Made by a program: the position numbers and the translations under genes
Part shown: positions 63,880 through 64,000 of the stretch, piece by piece
Layout of the letters: the number at the start of each line of letters is the position of its first letter
Position numbering within the stretch: the stretch's first letter is position 1
Notes under the pieces: generated by a model
Told to the model about the DNA's origin: nothing
What the model saw: only the letters and a program-made list of their open reading frames with translations
Database searches by the model: none
Source: Mesotaenium endlicherianum
Taxonomy: Eukaryota; Streptophyta; Zygnematophyceae; Zygnematales; Mesotaeniaceae
DNA: 64,000 bases
Assembly (NCBI GenBank): GCA_009602735.1
Contig: WELA01008653.1
Location: 120,698-184,697 of the forward strand
Direction: 5' to 3'

Positions 63880-64000
63880 TCAAGTACGGAGTCTGAAATA
63901 AATAAATGAGTTCTATATTTTATTCAATAGTCCGGTAATTTTTTAAGCGGCGATACGGCCAATATCAAGGCATTGGTTGTACAACCGAGTTATTTTTCTA

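Noticed and set aside
1-64000. tRNA, rRNA, insertion sequences, prophage genes and riboswitches
   Set aside because: I found no cloverleaf-like sequence with a CCA or T-loop signature, no transposase or integrase motif, and no conserved riboswitch core by reading; a covariance-model scan was not possible here.

Overview
The window is chromosomal DNA of a Bacteroidota bacterium, most likely a Chitinophagaceae-type glycan degrader. The indications are a SusC/SusD pair, many short-leader lipoproteins with a late Cys lipobox, three large FG-GAP/UnbV proteins, DUF1080 and Gfo/Idh/MocA proteins, paired Asp-box propellers, and near absence of Shine-Dalgarno sequences. No rRNA, tRNA, insertion sequence, prophage or CRISPR array was seen. 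Taxonomy is inferred from family content only.

Layout. 1-565 is the 3' part of a LacI-type regulator. 575-3659 (minus) is a three-gene module: a small anchored protein, a vanadium-haloperoxidase-like (VHPO-like) lipoprotein and a beta-barrel protein. A GH65 enzyme follows (3683-5725). 5845-11741 (plus) carries an FG-GAP/UnbV lipoprotein, a second VHPO-like lipoprotein and an SRPBCC/effector-binding-like protein. 11748-23097 (minus) is a susC-susD operon with a hairpin after susD and two more FG-GAP/UnbV lipoproteins. 23256-25974 is an oxidoreductase/DUF1080 pair of the 3-keto-sugar type. 26126-28678 holds an AraC regulator, a class-A beta-lactamase-fold serine hydrolase and a DUF4197 lipoprotein. 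A GH13 enzyme sits alone at 29042-30889. Two Asp-box beta-propeller proteins fill 30950-37040.

37051-43939 (minus) is the most distinctive block. A tricorn-type protease is followed after 2 nt by an ECF sigma factor, an overlapping zinc-finger anti-sigma factor, a secreted Cys/Lys/Gly-rich RiPP precursor with three [E/D]xKCG motifs, an MNIO (DUF692) maturase, a DUF2063 partner and a DoxX protein. This looks like a HvfABC/bufferin-type copper-binding peptide operon with its own sigma/anti-sigma switch.

44046-45714 is a decayed ECF42 locus: the DinB gene is intact, while the YciI/DGPF gene and the sigma-factor gene are broken. 45797-53699 is a glucuronate/xylose locus (uxuA, xylA, xylB, LacI regulator, SDR dehydrogenase, TIM-barrel isomerase) containing an in-frame fusion of GH115 fragments to a GH3 C-terminal domain. 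53703-55608 holds a DsrE-like protein and a Cys-rich protein/barrel pair that looks metal-related. 55680-58903 is a second copy of the VHPO/barrel/anchored-protein module, in a different gene order. 59002-63879 holds a TonB-dependent receptor, a Fic protein lacking the catalytic His behind an unusual array of palindromes, and two related small secreted proteins, one of which looks like an internally deleted version of the other.
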